Shown here: piece by piece, positions 1 to 13,100 of the stretch
Layout: each line of letters starts with the position of its first letter
How positions within the stretch are numbered: the first letter of the stretch is position 1
From: Allodiplogaster sudhausi
Lineage: Eukaryota; Nematoda; Chromadorea; Rhabditida; Diplogasteridae
Length of the DNA: 64,000 nucleotides
Direction of reading: 5' to 3'
NCBI GenBank assembly: GCA_945643635.1
Contig: CALZFC010000033.1
Location: 3,438,001-3,502,000 of the forward strand
The notes under the pieces: generated by a model
Seen by the model: only the letters and a program-made list of their open reading frames with translations
The model's database searches: none
Told to the model about the DNA's origin: nothing
Translations under genes and position numbers: made by a program

Positions 1-2811
1 CTGGTGCGTAACATGGGCTTCTACACGATGAACATCGTGATCCCCTCGATGCTCATCGTCACGATCTCGTGGGTGTCGTTCTGGCTGAACCGCGAGGCCA
101 GCCCCGCCCGCGTCGGCCTCGGCGTCACGACTGTGCTCACCATGACCACGCTCATCACCACAACCAATGTCAGCATTAATCACAGAGTGAACAATGTTCT
201 GATCATATCTTTGTAGAATTCGATGCCAAAGGTCAGCTACATCAAGGGACTCGACGTCTTCCTCAACTTTTGGTAAGCGCTTCTGATCTTCGAGTCGTAT
301 CCTCGCTATCACCCTGATCAGGGAAATGGCGCGAATTCAAACTTGAGATTTTGGCTCCTTTGAAAGGACTAAAAAAAGTTCATTCTCGAGAATACAAGAG
401 AAGAAGTAATATGTAGTAGTAATTGCATTTTCCACAGCTTCGTGATGGTCTTCGCATCGCTCGTGGAGTACGCTGTCGTGTCTTACATGAACAAGCGGAT
501 TGTGCTGAGGCGAGAGAAGCGACGAAAGGCGCAGGTCTGCATGCTAGACATATCTAACCTCCTTTGTTATGGTTTTAATTAATGTTAAACTGAAATGTAA
601 CCAACATTTCCAATATACTACCTCATCCTCATTTTCTATCTCGCTCTCTCAACTCTCTCTCTCTCTCTAGCTCTCTTTCTCTCCCTCTCTCTCTCTAGCT
701 CTCTTTCTCTCCCTCTCCCATTTTAAAAGCAAAATTCAAATTGAGGATCAGCAACAGCGTCAAGAGCGGCCAATGTTCGGCACCCTTCCAGCGTCGCCTA
801 AAGTGCCGAATAACAATGTAAGTTTTAGAAAAAATATTTTTGAAAAATTATTTTGTTATTAACGCACTTTTTTACTGCTTCGCTCACAAGCACGCGCTTA
901 ATTGTCATTAAAAAGCTTTTTAACAACATTTTGTAGCGTTGGAATCGAAAGAAAAAGGCTGAAATTCATTGACAAACGCAGACTACAAGTCACATCTCAC
1001 ATTAGTAGCTAAAGAACAGTCTTGCAACCATTTGTTTACAACCAAGGTTGTAATGAATGTCGACAGAGTCAAGAAAATATTATTAAGAAGGATATTGTTG
1101 TTGTATTACTTGTATTTTAATAGCTCGGTGATTCTGCTTAAAACTCGCATGTTGCTCTATGCATGAAAGGATCTTGCTTCTTCTTCTCCTTTAGCTGCTT
1201 TCTCATCTTTTCGTTTGCCATCCTTTGCCAGGTGCAATCCTACGAAATGGCGTTGCTTTCGCAGAACTCGACACCGGCGAAGGCTGGCCACGGAGGAGGG
1301 CACGGAGGAAATCAGGTTGGCAGATCAGATTATCACATCTCCATCATCAAAGGAGCCGCTTGTACAAACTGGGATGGAGGGAAACTTTTGTTTCTCTCGA
1401 TTCTTCTCTCGCTCGAGGGATTGACGTTGTAGAATGCTTTCATTACCTCGTAATTATCTCTACAAATATAAATTCTTCAAGTCCTGAATGATTGCACGCG
1501 ATAATCGCCGTAAGAATGCGAGCAGAATTTTTGCCCGCATTTACTTATTTAACTGTGAATAATGTATGATTTTCGAATGACTCACAGCTTGCGTACCCAT
1601 TTTTATTTTCCTATCCTTGCTACTCTCCTTTTACGTTTCGCTCTCTCACACGAGCCCGATCCCTTGCATTTGTGCACTTAGCAAACATTTATTCATTTAA
1701 CAAATTTAATTTTTACGTCTATGAATAATCCTAACAGTTCTCTCTTATCCTCTATCTCTCAGAATACCTCTATTTTCCTTTACTTTCCAGATGGATTTCT
1801 ACATGGGCGCTCATCATTCGTCAATGGTGAGCTAAAATAATTGTATTTATTTCTATCACTCTTCTCAACTACTAAGTCTTCTCCGAATAAATATACCTTT
1901 ACTTTAATTACAAACACCCTGGAACTCGCATCAAGTTTTCCCCGATTGCTGTGAATTCTCTTTTCCTCTTTTCCTCTCACTTGCTACCTCTTCCTCTCTT
2001 CTATCACCTCTCTGACTACAATCCTATTCTTTCCGACATGGTGTCCAAGCAAGTGTAAACGGCTTTTTGATGTTACATATGACCACTTTATAGAATGACA
2101 TTTTTTCCATATCGCATATTATTTCATATTATTTCTGATGATTTCAAATTCGTTCATTATGTAGATATAAATCTATACAACGCATAGATTTTATATAAGT
2201 AGAGTAGATGTATGTTCATACATATGTATGTATGTATGTACATATGTATGTATGTATTTTCATAGTTTTTCATTAAAAAAAGAAGAAGGAAAAACCCGAA
2301 TTTTGTTTTAGCACCAACTGATGGAGATCCCGCTGGACTGCGACTGCCGCACGATCCCTCTGATGCAGCACCCGCGGCTGGTGCCCGAGTCGGCGACGGC
2401 AGTCAGCCTGCTCGGCGCGGGGGCGCCTGCGGGGGGCGCGGGCGGCGCCGGCGGACTCTGGCCAGCACCATTCGGACGTGCCAAGAAGCCACAGAAGACT
2501 TGCCAGAATGTCACTCCCGCCAAGATTGACAAGTGCTCAAGATATCTCTTCCCCCTCGCATTCGGCGTATTCAACAGTTAGCTTGGAGAGAGGGACGACG
2601 AGAGAGAAAGGGAGTGAGGGTGAGAGAGAGGGAGGTAGGGAGAGACAAGGCGAGAGATCAGTTAAGAGAGAAAGAGAAAGAGAAATAGAGTCTCCCTTAC
2701 TAACGATAAGTTGAGCTGCTTTCAGTTGCCTACTGGACTATCCTGAACGTGCTGAGCTCAGTAAGCGAGATGAATAATAAAGACTGGATACCCATCGATT
2801 CTGACGAATAA
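1..2811 (+). CDS. RDL/GABA-type Cys-loop anion channel subunit, 5' partial
   Basis: Pentameric ligand-gated anion channel subunit of the plasma membrane, closest by eye to insect RDL GABA receptors. The window opens inside the exon for TM1-TM2. Exons read in phase: 1-168, 217-272, 438-534, 746-817, 1232-1315, 1791-1826, 2312-2576 and 2726-2811 (TAA). TM1 is followed by the pore segment [19 protein letters not shown]. Its Pro-Ala-Arg before M2 is the family mark of anion selectivity, and the 9' leucine is present. TM3 ([16 protein letters not shown]) follows. The intracellular loop is Gln-, His- and Gly-rich, with an Ala/Gly run coded near 2418-2455. TM4 contains [20 protein letters not shown] and only a short tail follows. 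The ligand-binding half lies upstream, outside the window. The family call is firm; the exact ligand (GABA or another anion-channel agonist) is inferred. Confidence 0.88.
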
Positions 2812-3021
2812 TCAAGCGAGATCCCTCCAAATCCCCTCTCGACCCTCTTCCAGCCTTTACAAATCCTCTAGACAGAAGGGGGATCAGGGATCAGACGGTG
2901 ACCCGACGGGTATTCTAGCCATAAAAGCCCCCCACTAGTCCCCATGAATCCACGACGTGATACTGATGCTGGTGCAAAACTCAACCCGACTGTGACGAAA
3001 ACAGATGCGTGTGAATGTGTC

Positions 3022-3054
<33 letters not shown>

Positions 3055-4256
3055 ATTCTCTCTCTATATCTCTCTCATTCTCTCTCTATCTCTCTCTCTC
3101 TCTTTCTCTTCTCACTCTCTCTATCCTTTTATTGCACACCCTCTTTGATTCTCTTATTCTCTCTCTTCTAACGTCTCTCCTCACTAATCTCCGTGTTCAT
3201 CCGCTCTATACTTATCACTACTATATCAGTTTCCTGTAATCCATTTTTTGCACTTTTCAACAGTGAGCACGCCACAGTCCTTCACAACTTTCAATTTCTT
3301 CTTACCCTACTGACAGACAATATTCTCGTAGATTTTCTTTCAAAATATATGCCTAGTGCTTATGTTAGTTGTTTAGAAAGATTTGCAGAAAGAACGCTCA
3401 ATAGACCCAGGAAGATTAGCTTGAACGACTGATTAATTCACAGCAACTTTTTGCTTCAGTTGTTTAAAATCTTTTAATACATACAACTTCTCAGAATTCC
3501 AGCGTCCGTTTGTGCCGTTCTCTTGTGGAGAGTCACTGCATGCTCATCAAAATATTATTTATGTACATATAGTTCGCATTTGTTTTTTTTTTTTTTTTTC
3601 CTTCTTTTTCTTTGAAACTTTCTCAAGTAATCCAAAAAGCTGATGGGTGGTTTATTCGCAAAGTGAGACGATGAACTTGCAAACCTCTGAAGTTACATAC
3701 TCGTTCTATTTCTCTCTCTCTCTCTCTCTCTCACTCTCTCTCTCTCTTCGTTTGTTCATTCAGCCAGGACATAAACTGCTGAATGAAAAGATAAGCAATA
3801 TTGCCTCCACAAATTGTCTTCTCGATGCTGCCCTTGAGACATTCGTTGTTCATCATCTAATCACTCTAATATCATCTAATCATGTCACTTGATAAAAGTG
3901 CAAGCGTACTAAATAGTCTAAGGAAATGCAGGGTCGAATTTAACAATGCAAGAAAAGAGAGACTTGCTGTAAAAGAAAATAGTAGAAAAACGATCGTTTT
4001 TCAGAACGCTGCTCCCTTCAATGGAAAGGTGAGGAATAGACAATTAGTCGGTGGTCAATTAGTTCACTTAAAAAAACGATTCGGTTTTTAAAAAAAAAAA
4101 AACAGCTTATGTATGATCGCTTCGCGTCCGTCGACATTTTTATCAAAATACATCTTTAAAACTATTTCATCTGTCAAGTGCCGAATGTGTAGCTGTGGCT
4201 GAGATAACTGTGATAATGACATTTCTCTGCCTGGATGAAGCTTCTTCTCCTTGCAG
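2812..4256. other. Gap between the two channel genes; no coding exon recognised
   Basis: This stretch holds CT/CTAT microsatellite (about 3021-3121), a poly-T run near 3583-3599, another CT tract at 3713-3750 and AT-rich sequence. I looked here for the missing extracellular exons of the downstream channel (loop A and E motifs, Cys-loop C-x13-C) and found none. Short open frames such as 3193-3432 and 3882-4091 carry no recognisable domain. Confidence 0.5.
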
Positions 4257-5076
4257 ACGGATACTCCACGGCCGTTCTTCACTATCGCTGGTGCAGTCGC
4301 GATGTCACTTGTAGCAATCCAGTCAAGGTCGGTTTTGGAGGGAGTTCAAACGAGGAATACTTCATTTTTATTGCAATCAATAATATACTATTTTCTGGTA
4401 ATTTTGACAGTGAGAAGTTACACCAAATAGCGACCATTTTAACTTGCAGGTTGAACCGATCGAGCTACCCACCTATCGCTTCGAGCAATTATGCGTTAAT
4501 TCAACGTTGGCCACTACCGCATCTGGTTCGTGTACCGCCTCTCTCTCTCTCTCGCTCTCGCTCGCTCTCTCTCTCTCTCTCTCTCCCTCTCTCTACCTCT
4601 CCCTCTCTCCACCTCTCCCACTCTCTTTAACTTTGCTAGGCCTTATCCGTCTCTTATCTACCAAATCTCCAAATCTCCACTTTTCCCTCGCGTTGCGTCC
4701 ATCCCTCGTCTATCAAGAGCAATCCATACAGGTTCCTATTCTCGTCTCCACGTTATCTTCGTGCTCGACCGAGAGAGTGGCTTCTACTTTCTTCAAATCT
4801 TTCTTCCTGCTGGTTCGTCTTATATCTCCCCTCTCTAACTACTCATCTCTCTCTCCCTGTATTCCCCTCTCTCATTCTCTCTCATTCTCTGTCTCTCTCT
4901 CTCTATCCATCTTTCTCTCTCTATCCATCTCTCTCTCTCTATCTCTCTCTCTCTCTTTCTCTCTCTATCCATCTCTCTCTCTCCTTCTCTCTCTATCCAT
5001 CTCTCTCTCTCTATTCTTCTCTCTCTATCCATCTCTCTCTCATTCTCTCTCTCTATCCATCTCTCTATCTCTCTCT

Positions 5077-5116
<40 letters not shown>

Positions 5117-5866
5117 GATCAGCCCTAGTCGTGGTCATCTCGTGGGTGACGTTCTGGATCTCGCGTGACTCTCCGCCCTCTCGCACCGTGATTGGAGTGA
5201 TGACCGTGCTGGCTGAGACCCATCTGATGACAGGAACGGGCCGTCGTCTCCCTCCCGTCTCTTACGTTAAGGTGAGCTAATGGAAAGAAGGTGATAGAGT
5301 AACGTTACAATTCATGTTAAAGTTAATCTTGAAGCGAAAGCTAGGACTAAGGATAGTGCAATCATTGATAACCGTAATATTAATGAGTAAAATGACTAAA
5401 TTAAGGCAGTCGACATCTATCTCGGCTTCTGCTATTTGCTCGTGGTGCTAACCCTAATCGAATATGCATGCGTTGCCTATTCCAAGGTTCTCTTTTTATA
5501 AATAATATTTTTTAAATAACGAAAATGGAAACATGTGATTCTATTTTATCTATAAAAGGCTAGCCATTCGCAAATAAACTTTTATCGATTGCTGAAAATG
5601 AAGATATCGGATAGATAGATACTGACACGCTACATTTGCTAAGAGACGACTTCAGAAGAAGAACGAAGACAGAATACGGAAGACCAGCAAAATTGACACG
5701 AAGCATTCGCCAGCCATTCAACAGCCTGATCTGCTGCAGGGTTTGTCTCCATCTCTCTCCCTCTCTTTCTCTCTCTCTCATCTCTCTCTCGTCTCTGATC
5801 TCTCTCTTTCTCTCCCTCTCCCACTCCCTCTCCCTCCATCTCTCTCTCCCTCTCCCTCTCTTTCCA

Positions 5867-5898
<32 letters not shown>

Positions 5899-6358
5899 CA
5901 TATCTCTCTCTCCCTCTCTCTCCCCTCCTCTCTCTTTGTCTCCCTCTCCCACTCCCTCTCCCTCCATCTCTCTCTCCCTCTCTCTCCCCTCCTCTCTCTC
6001 AGATGCCCGTCTGGCCAAGTGCACGTGTGACGAGGCCCCTCCAACGGCGTCAGTGCTGGCGGTGGTCCGTGAGCCCTTCCGCTTCTGCGTCCGCCACTCT
6101 CACATCGACATGGCCAGCCGAGTCCTCTTTCCGACTTCCGTATGGATATTTCTTCCTTTCTTTGATCATTTCATATTTCTTCATTAATATTTTTTTATTT
6201 TCTCTAAAATGAATGAATCAGTAATAAAGTATAAGTAGTAAAAGCATGTTCCCATCACCTTGCAGTTCCTCGTGTTCAACCTCCTCTTCTGGATCATTCT
6301 GCTGCACAAGGCCGGCCGGCTCCGCTTCTCCGATGTCTCTGCCGATCGCTGCGGCTGA
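4257..6358 (+). CDS. Diverged Cys-loop channel subunit lacking recognisable N-terminal exons
   Basis: Second ligand-gated channel subunit on the same strand. Exons in phase: 4257-4327, 4450-4525, 4732-4812, 5123-5271, 5406-5486, 5644-5740, 6003-6139 and 6266-6358 (TGA). They encode the last part of the ligand-binding domain ([12 protein letters not shown], then [20 protein letters not shown]) and TM1 ([12 protein letters not shown]). M2 is [21 protein letters not shown]3 ([15 protein letters not shown]), a basic TM3-TM4 loop and TM4 ([20 protein letters not shown]) follow. The canonical Pro-Ala-Arg is Pro-Ser-Arg here, and Glu and His lie inside M2. Several exons are preceded directly by long CT runs. 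The first exon needs one carried-in base, so a 5' exon must exist or have been lost. It is probably a tandem paralogue of the upstream gene. It could be a functional accessory subunit with distant 5' exons, or a decaying copy; the intact frame across eight exons favours function. Confidence 0.75.
4846..5112 (+). repeat. Long compound (CT)n / CTATCCAT microsatellite
   Basis: About 270 bp of pyrimidine-rich repeat, CTCTCT interrupted by TATCCAT, filling the intron before the channel TM1-TM2 exon (starts 5123). It produces a spurious 224-residue Ser/Leu open frame. Confidence 0.9.
5751..6001 (+). repeat. (CT)n/(CCCTCTC)n microsatellite ending in a 3' splice site
   Basis: The tract occupies the whole intron before the channel TM4-side exon and runs directly into the CAG acceptor at 6000-6002. 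Confidence 0.9.
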
Positions 6359-7165
6359 ACAGGAGAATGTCTTTTTCTTTTGCCAGGCAGAGACATTTAA
6401 TCTGTATGAACAAGATTGATCCGCGGAGCCGAACATTGCGCTCCCAATCGGTTCCGCTTCGTTACAAAATCATCTATCTTGAGAGTTTGGAAAATAATTA
6501 ATCCCGATATTCTGCTTGTCACCACCGTCAGTGTTACTGTTTGGCTTATTCGCGTTCTTCTAGTTTATCCCTTTCTTTTTAAACATTTACATTTTATCTT
6601 TTCTTCCATGTATCTAGCACCAACATTGTCGCCAAGAAAATGTGTCGTTTCCAGCTCAATCCTTCGTGATATCCTCTCATAAGAGAACAAATCCAGTACG
6701 CCTTCCCACTTATCAATATTTTCTCTGAATCATCATCATAATAAACCAGTTGCGGCCTTAAGAATGTACCAGCCTTTTCAACAACTACCATATTTTCCTT
6801 CTGTCAATTTTAAGTATAAAATTTCTCAATTAATTGTAAGCCAAGCGCAACTCCAACAGAAATTTCACAATTTATGAGACATTCTTCAACGACAAAACAG
6901 TAACAGTCAACAAATCAATAACAGACATGAATGGATACTAGATGTAAGAGGCGATATATAGTCACCACTTTACAATGAGGCAATAATGAGAAAATTCCTA
7001 ACTCGACCATGTTCAAGGGCATCTTTCTTAACCGATCAAAAACACTACAATATTACGTAGGATTCATTTTTTAAAGTTGTTTAATGGGAACACAGCCGCC
7101 GGTGAGCAAGATAAATAAACAAACCTAACAGATGAAGTAGTCAACGATTCTGCGTCTGGTCCATG
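6359..7165. other. Tail-to-tail spacer between channel gene and MYBBP1A; nothing recognised
   Basis: AT-rich sequence with short chance ORFs on both strands. It should contain the 3' untranslated regions of the forward channel gene and the reverse MYBBP1A gene. No domain, repeat array or RNA gene was seen. Confidence 0.5.
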
Positions 7166-10100
7166 TTATTCCTGTTCAAGTTTCTTGTGGATGACAGAAA
7201 GAAGAGCGTGGGCTGATTTGCCAGCCGCCTTCTGGCAGGCTTGGTTGCACTTGGAGAGGGCGCCGCCAGATGAGAAGAGAGAGGACGAAGAGAGGAGTTC
7301 GGCCACGGCAGGCAGCAGGGACTTCGAGAGCACTGCCTGAATCAAGACGAACACCTTCACGAGGGGCAATGGGGATGCTGCTGAGAAGCCACTAGGGATG
7401 TTGAATGAGAAAGGCAATAGAGAGGAGAGAGAGAACGAGATAGAGACAGAGTAAAATAAACCACGAGAGATTATACAACAGCTGGTCTCCTCACTCTCAC
7501 TGGGTGTATAAACCATTTAACAAACATTTCCAATGAAATAAATGCAGAGTACTGAATGAGAATGCGACCTTAGCCTTGTGGTCGCCAGCGAGTTGCAGGA
7601 GGAGTTTGAGGAGAGTGGCAATGAAGCGCGGCTTCGGCTGTTGTTCCTTGTCTTCTGCCGTGGAGACGCTGAGCAGGAGAGCGGCTGCCGGCTTCAGCGC
7701 CTTCGCCGCTGCCTTTCCGCAGTCGCTCTCTCGAAGCTTAATGTTCAAGCTCGTTATTTATCTTCAAAATGATGTTCTCTGTAAAATCTTTAACATAATT
7801 TTTTTTAAATATACAATTACAACGGAGGGGATTTGAGACTGACAACATCTTTCCGCGACAGCATCAGAGCGCATTGAAGAGATTCCGTCTGAAAAGAAAG
7901 AAAACTCCACCCAGACATAGATCTACAAGTTCTGTTTTTTCCTCTCTCCACCATGTTTTCTGGCCTCGCACCCCCAATCCTACCATGCCTTTCCAAGCTG
8001 TCCACATTTTACTCCCCGGTACTAACTCTCCTGAAGACGCGGACATTCTCATCGAAAGCGAATTCAATGAAGAGTGTGGCGTTGTCAGCGAACGATGCCT
8101 ATAACAATCTTTTTTAATGTACGGTTATACCTTTATAGCAAAATAGCTAGATTAATCAGGCAGATCTTTCGTTAATAAATAAATAAATATAGTATGTATA
8201 CATAAAATAATAAGTAATGGACTGACGGGATGCCTGAGAATGGCGGCCGTTGCGAGCTCAGCCGAGATGGCCGAGTTCTCTTGCGTGATGAACTGCTTGA
8301 ACACGTCAATGTATGTCGACTTCAGCTTCTCCGACGGGGAAGGCTTCGAGCCCAATGAGAACTGAAAAAAAGCTTACTTGTAACTCAGGCTAGGTTTTCC
8401 AGTGGTTTTTACCTATAAGTCATACTGATTCCTGTCAATAAAAGAATGCGCAATTCGCTGAGCAGAATTTACGAGGAAGACCATTACAAGCTGAGAAACT
8501 AAAGAAGAAACTGCACCAGGCACGAAGCGATGGCTCCGGTCAGCGAATTCAGCGCTGGATTCGAGAAGCCCTGTGCTTCTGCGACGAGCTCCTTGAAGAT
8601 TGCGAGGATCTGCTTCTCTTTGGCTGCTACCTATTAACAATTCTTTCTTTTTTCTCTTTATTATTCAACTTTTACAAATTGAAAAGCTTTAAAGTTTAGC
8701 ACAATATTAAATTATTATGAGTAAAATGAGGGTACCTTCTTGAGGTGGGCGATGATGTTGAGTAGTTCCATGATCTTCTTCACTGCGTCCTCATCGCTGC
8801 CCGTCTTCATGAGCTCTTTTGCTGCGTGCACGAGTGGAATGATCATCTCCTGCAGTGCATTCATTCCGTTCTTTTAAAAATTCAAATCTCAGTTTTCGGC
8901 GGGAAATTGAAAGCTTGCCAGTTTAACGGTGTCCGGAGTCTGCTGCGAGGAGACAGCGAAGAGAAGAAGATCTGCGAGGCGCATCCTAGAAGAAAGAAAA
9001 GATGTCGAAAAATAATACGACCAAAAAACCGATTAATTGAGAATGATGAAGAGTACCTTATTATTAGTAATTTCTATGAAGTAATTATGAATAAAGAAGC
9101 AACAGATAGTAATTATGAATAGATGAGAGTACCTTAGTGGCTTTGCAAATCGCGCGGCTGCAGTTCCTTGAATTGACTTCGAGCTCATCGCTCTGAAGGC
9201 GGAGACGAGTCCTTCATCCAGCTTGAACATCTCCTCGTCACCCACATCCGAGATCGAGATTTCCTGCAAAATCACCAATAAAAACCTCACAGACCTTCAA
9301 TTCCCTTTTATTCACAACAAGGACAACAATTTAGATGTTTTCATAAATTCGACTTACCCAACAATTTTAGAAACGTTTCACTGAATAACTTAATAAATCC
9401 AATTATGGGAATAGAAATCTACCCACCAATGAACTGTCTAAAGCTTGACAATATCCATGTTTCATCACACCTTGCTATGAATCACGCCTAACATCGCTCA
9501 TATATCTCATTCACAAGGAGAATAATGTGATTAAGTGTAAATCTGAAAAGTAGAACCCCCAAACAGATTTTCTCAATAGCACAAATAAAAAAAAAACAAA
9601 GTAATGCCCCAACATCGTCGTCCTTGTCGTCCTCGCCATCGCCCACGACGGCTGCCTTGCCGAGTGCCTGCTGGAGTTTCTCCACGAGCCCCGTGTCCAC
9701 GTCTCCCATGCCCTGGAGGTCTTCTTCATCCTCTTCCTCTTCTTCTTCTTCCTCTTCTTCGTCACCAGATTCTGCAGAATTATAATTGTATTAAACTGCA
9801 CAACTTTTTGGGGAAAACAAATAAGAACGCTGAGAATGGAGTCATTTACTGGTAAGGGGTAAAAACGTGGCTAGCAAATCCAAAGGATGCCTGAAAACGG
9901 AGTGGGAACATTTGTGAAACCGCACAATGTAACTCACTCGAAAAGCAATAATAGTCTCCAATTTGTAAAGTGCCCCTTCAAACTAAAGAGGAAGATAATA
10001 AAAAGATCTCTCGACTGACTCTCTGCTTCGCTGCCCTCCTCCATGTCCTCCTCTTCATCCTCGTCTTCTTCTCCTTCTGCGCCCGCAAGCTGTGCATTCG

Positions 10101-13100
10101 ACATCGTCAGTCCCTACAACATTTACTTTTAATCAGTAACAATCATATTAAAGTATATTTATAGCAACTTACAGTATACGAAATTATTAGCCTTCTTTGA
10201 AACCTCTTATACCTTACAATATAACCAGTACATCGTCACTTATACTTCTATTTAATGTATTCCCTTTAACACCGTTTAAATATCACATACAACGAATATT
10301 ACTATAGAGAAATAAAAAGTGCGCCTACATTAAGAATATGTTGGATGAGATCGCTGTTGATGGAGGGGAGGAGACTGGAGAAGACGAAGCAGACAACGAT
10401 TCGATGGAAGCGGCGGGGCTGGCCGAGCAGAGAAATCAGCAGATCCAGCAAAACCTGCAGTTGCTTTCATTTTAGTTGGCTACATAAATAATTCAAATTC
10501 GTCCGTGTAGATTTTCTCTTGTTGCGCCAGCGAGAACAATTCTTACAGACACAAGAAAATGTATTATGATTTTTTTTTCCTAAACAAAACTCTGGACACA
10601 TTCTAATTTTGTTCTAAACAAGATTCTGGAAGGATGGATACCTTGGCATTGTCCTTTTCTCCGCTGCTCTTTGCAATATGCAAGACTTCTTCGGCAAGCT
10701 TCGTGTATTCCTTCTTCTCATCTTCGTCCGAAGAAGTCTTCTTCCAGAATTGGAGACAAGCCCACAAAACTCCCAGTTCTCTTAAATCATCAAATGTGTT
10801 TAACCAATACCTTCAAAACATCAAATGACAATAAAAATGTAATAGGATACAAAAATACCGTATTGTGGCCTCAAATTTTAAAGTAAAAAGATGATAGAAA
10901 AAACCCTATTTTAATTATTTAAAGGCTAAGAACCTCGAATTTTGTCCTGCTGAGCGGAAAGTTTTCTCTGCATTCTTAGCATCGCGGCCCAATTCCTTGC
11001 TGATAATCTTCCAGATTGTCTTTTCGTCTTCTTCCGAAAGAGTTGCCGTTGCGAGTTCGCCAGGCCGAACCTGAATAAACGACATTTGTGCCACGTGGGG
11101 GGAAGTTGCGAGAACTACCAGAGAAAGATAAATAGTATATAACTACTCGTGCTAGTTTAACATATTCTGGTTAATCTTGGGGTGATTACGGATCAAGATT
11201 GATTAAACCTAAAACTTTGCTTGCAGTTAACTTGAAGCACCACTCCCAAGAACCCTGGCTGTAAACGACTAGAATCAATTGGAAGTGTACCTTAATGCGG
11301 AAAAGCGAGTCGACGCATTGTCCTGCGGTGAGCAGAACGTGTTCCTTGGCAGCCTCGAGGGAGAAGAGGGCAGAGAGAGCGGCATTCTTGGAGGGAGCAG
11401 ACAGAGAAGGGAAGGCCCCCATGAGGCGACGAAGTGACCACTCGCTTCCACTCTCTTCCACTGATGCGGCCTGTCAAAAGCTCGCGTTTATCAAATATTG
11501 CTTTCATACAGATAAAAAAATTCCACTTTAGAATAAAACGCAATCGAGAAGAAAACCCCATACTCGATGCGGAATTACCTGCATTTATTGTTAAGTGTAT
11601 CTTTATCACTAATCATAGAAATTTTTTTCCAACATCACAGACACAAGTTGTCTTGTTACGTTTAAAGCATACGCATATGCCCAAAGAGCTTCCTTAAGAA
11701 AATGCCACACTTATCATAAAAGAAAAAAGGTCTTCTTCGAGAAACACATTTTCGCACGCACCTTTGCAACAAATTTGCGAATGTGTTCAGCGTCGAGCTT
11801 GCTGATTATCTTCTCCGTCACTTTCGTGTGCACAACAGCATCGAAATTCGGCACCTAAAACAAATGAATAATGATAGAAACCAAACGGTGACGAGGAATA
11901 ATAAAAAAAAATGTCTTATCAGCAAATATAGCATGGAAAGAATTTCATGAGTCAGATCACCATAAGCAGCCCATGCATGGACTATGGCACGCACGTTTTC
12001 CAAACTCATTTTGACAAACTCATTCTGAAAACCATGTGGTGTTGTCTGTTCAAAGTTATTGAGCTGATGCTTGCTGTCACAATCTAGAATATTTCCTCAG
12101 AGCTATATTACCTTACCTTTTAGCATTATAGAATAAGATACTCCAAAACACAGCAACCTTATCGAATGCTTCGAGAAGAGCAAACAATGTCTCGGATTGG
12201 CTCTCTTTCAGCTCGTCAACTTTCGCTGCGAGAGCAGACGACAGCGTGAAAATCTGTAATCGCAACAACTTTTTATAACCTAGATAAAACTTTAAAATAA
12301 TAAAAGATTATTTAATAGTCTTGAAAATGTCAAGATTTATTTATTTAAAAAAAACAAAACAAAAACTAACAGCAGCCATCTGCGTCTTCTGGCCGGCCGT
12401 CCTTCTCTCGCGCGTGGCTTTGCGAATCCTCGACATGAAGTCTTCCGATACCACTACCAGCAACTACAAGAAGTCTTTTTGATTCATCAGCGAAAGGATT
12501 ACCTTCGTGGTCTCGCAGATGATATTCCAACCAATATATTTACACCATATAAATGCTAAAAATAAAACAACATAACGGTTCATAATTAGAAAGAAATGAC
12601 ACTCCCCACCTCTTCTGCCGTCGATACCATTTGCAGCGCGTCGGTCGTTGTGGTAAGCAGTCGATCCATTCCACGAGCATCCTGGAATTACAGAATCTTT
12701 TGTTTGTCTAGTTGCATTCACGGTATAACCCATATAATATTTTTTTAATTAAAAAAAAGATAAGGTATCTTAAGGATAAACACTCTAATATCCGCTAATT
12801 GGATAAGTAAAACGTACTTGAACACCTGCCCACTTGAGCACACGCGCGTACGCCTCTGCCCAGCCTCCCTCCGCCTTCGCCGTGTTCAGCCATAACTCGA
12901 GCAGACTCCAAAGACACGCCTTGTCCAAGCCCTTCAAATCATTTTAAATTCATTTCTATTTCGTCAACCATTCCATTTGAACACAAACAGCATTGGCAAA
13001 AGATATTTTTGCCATATTCGGCAGTGAATTCTCTCTCTTCCTCTTGAAGGACACAAGGAAGCGATGTAAAATAATTAGAGATTAGAATAAGGAAAAGAAA

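Noticed and set aside
3193..4091. Candidate extracellular exons for the second channel
   Set aside because: Open frames at 3193-3432 and 3882-4091 lack any Cys-loop receptor motif.
4444..5118. 224-residue open frame on the + strand
   Set aside because: Mostly Ser/Leu translation of the CT microsatellite; only its first part overlaps the true exon 4450-4525.
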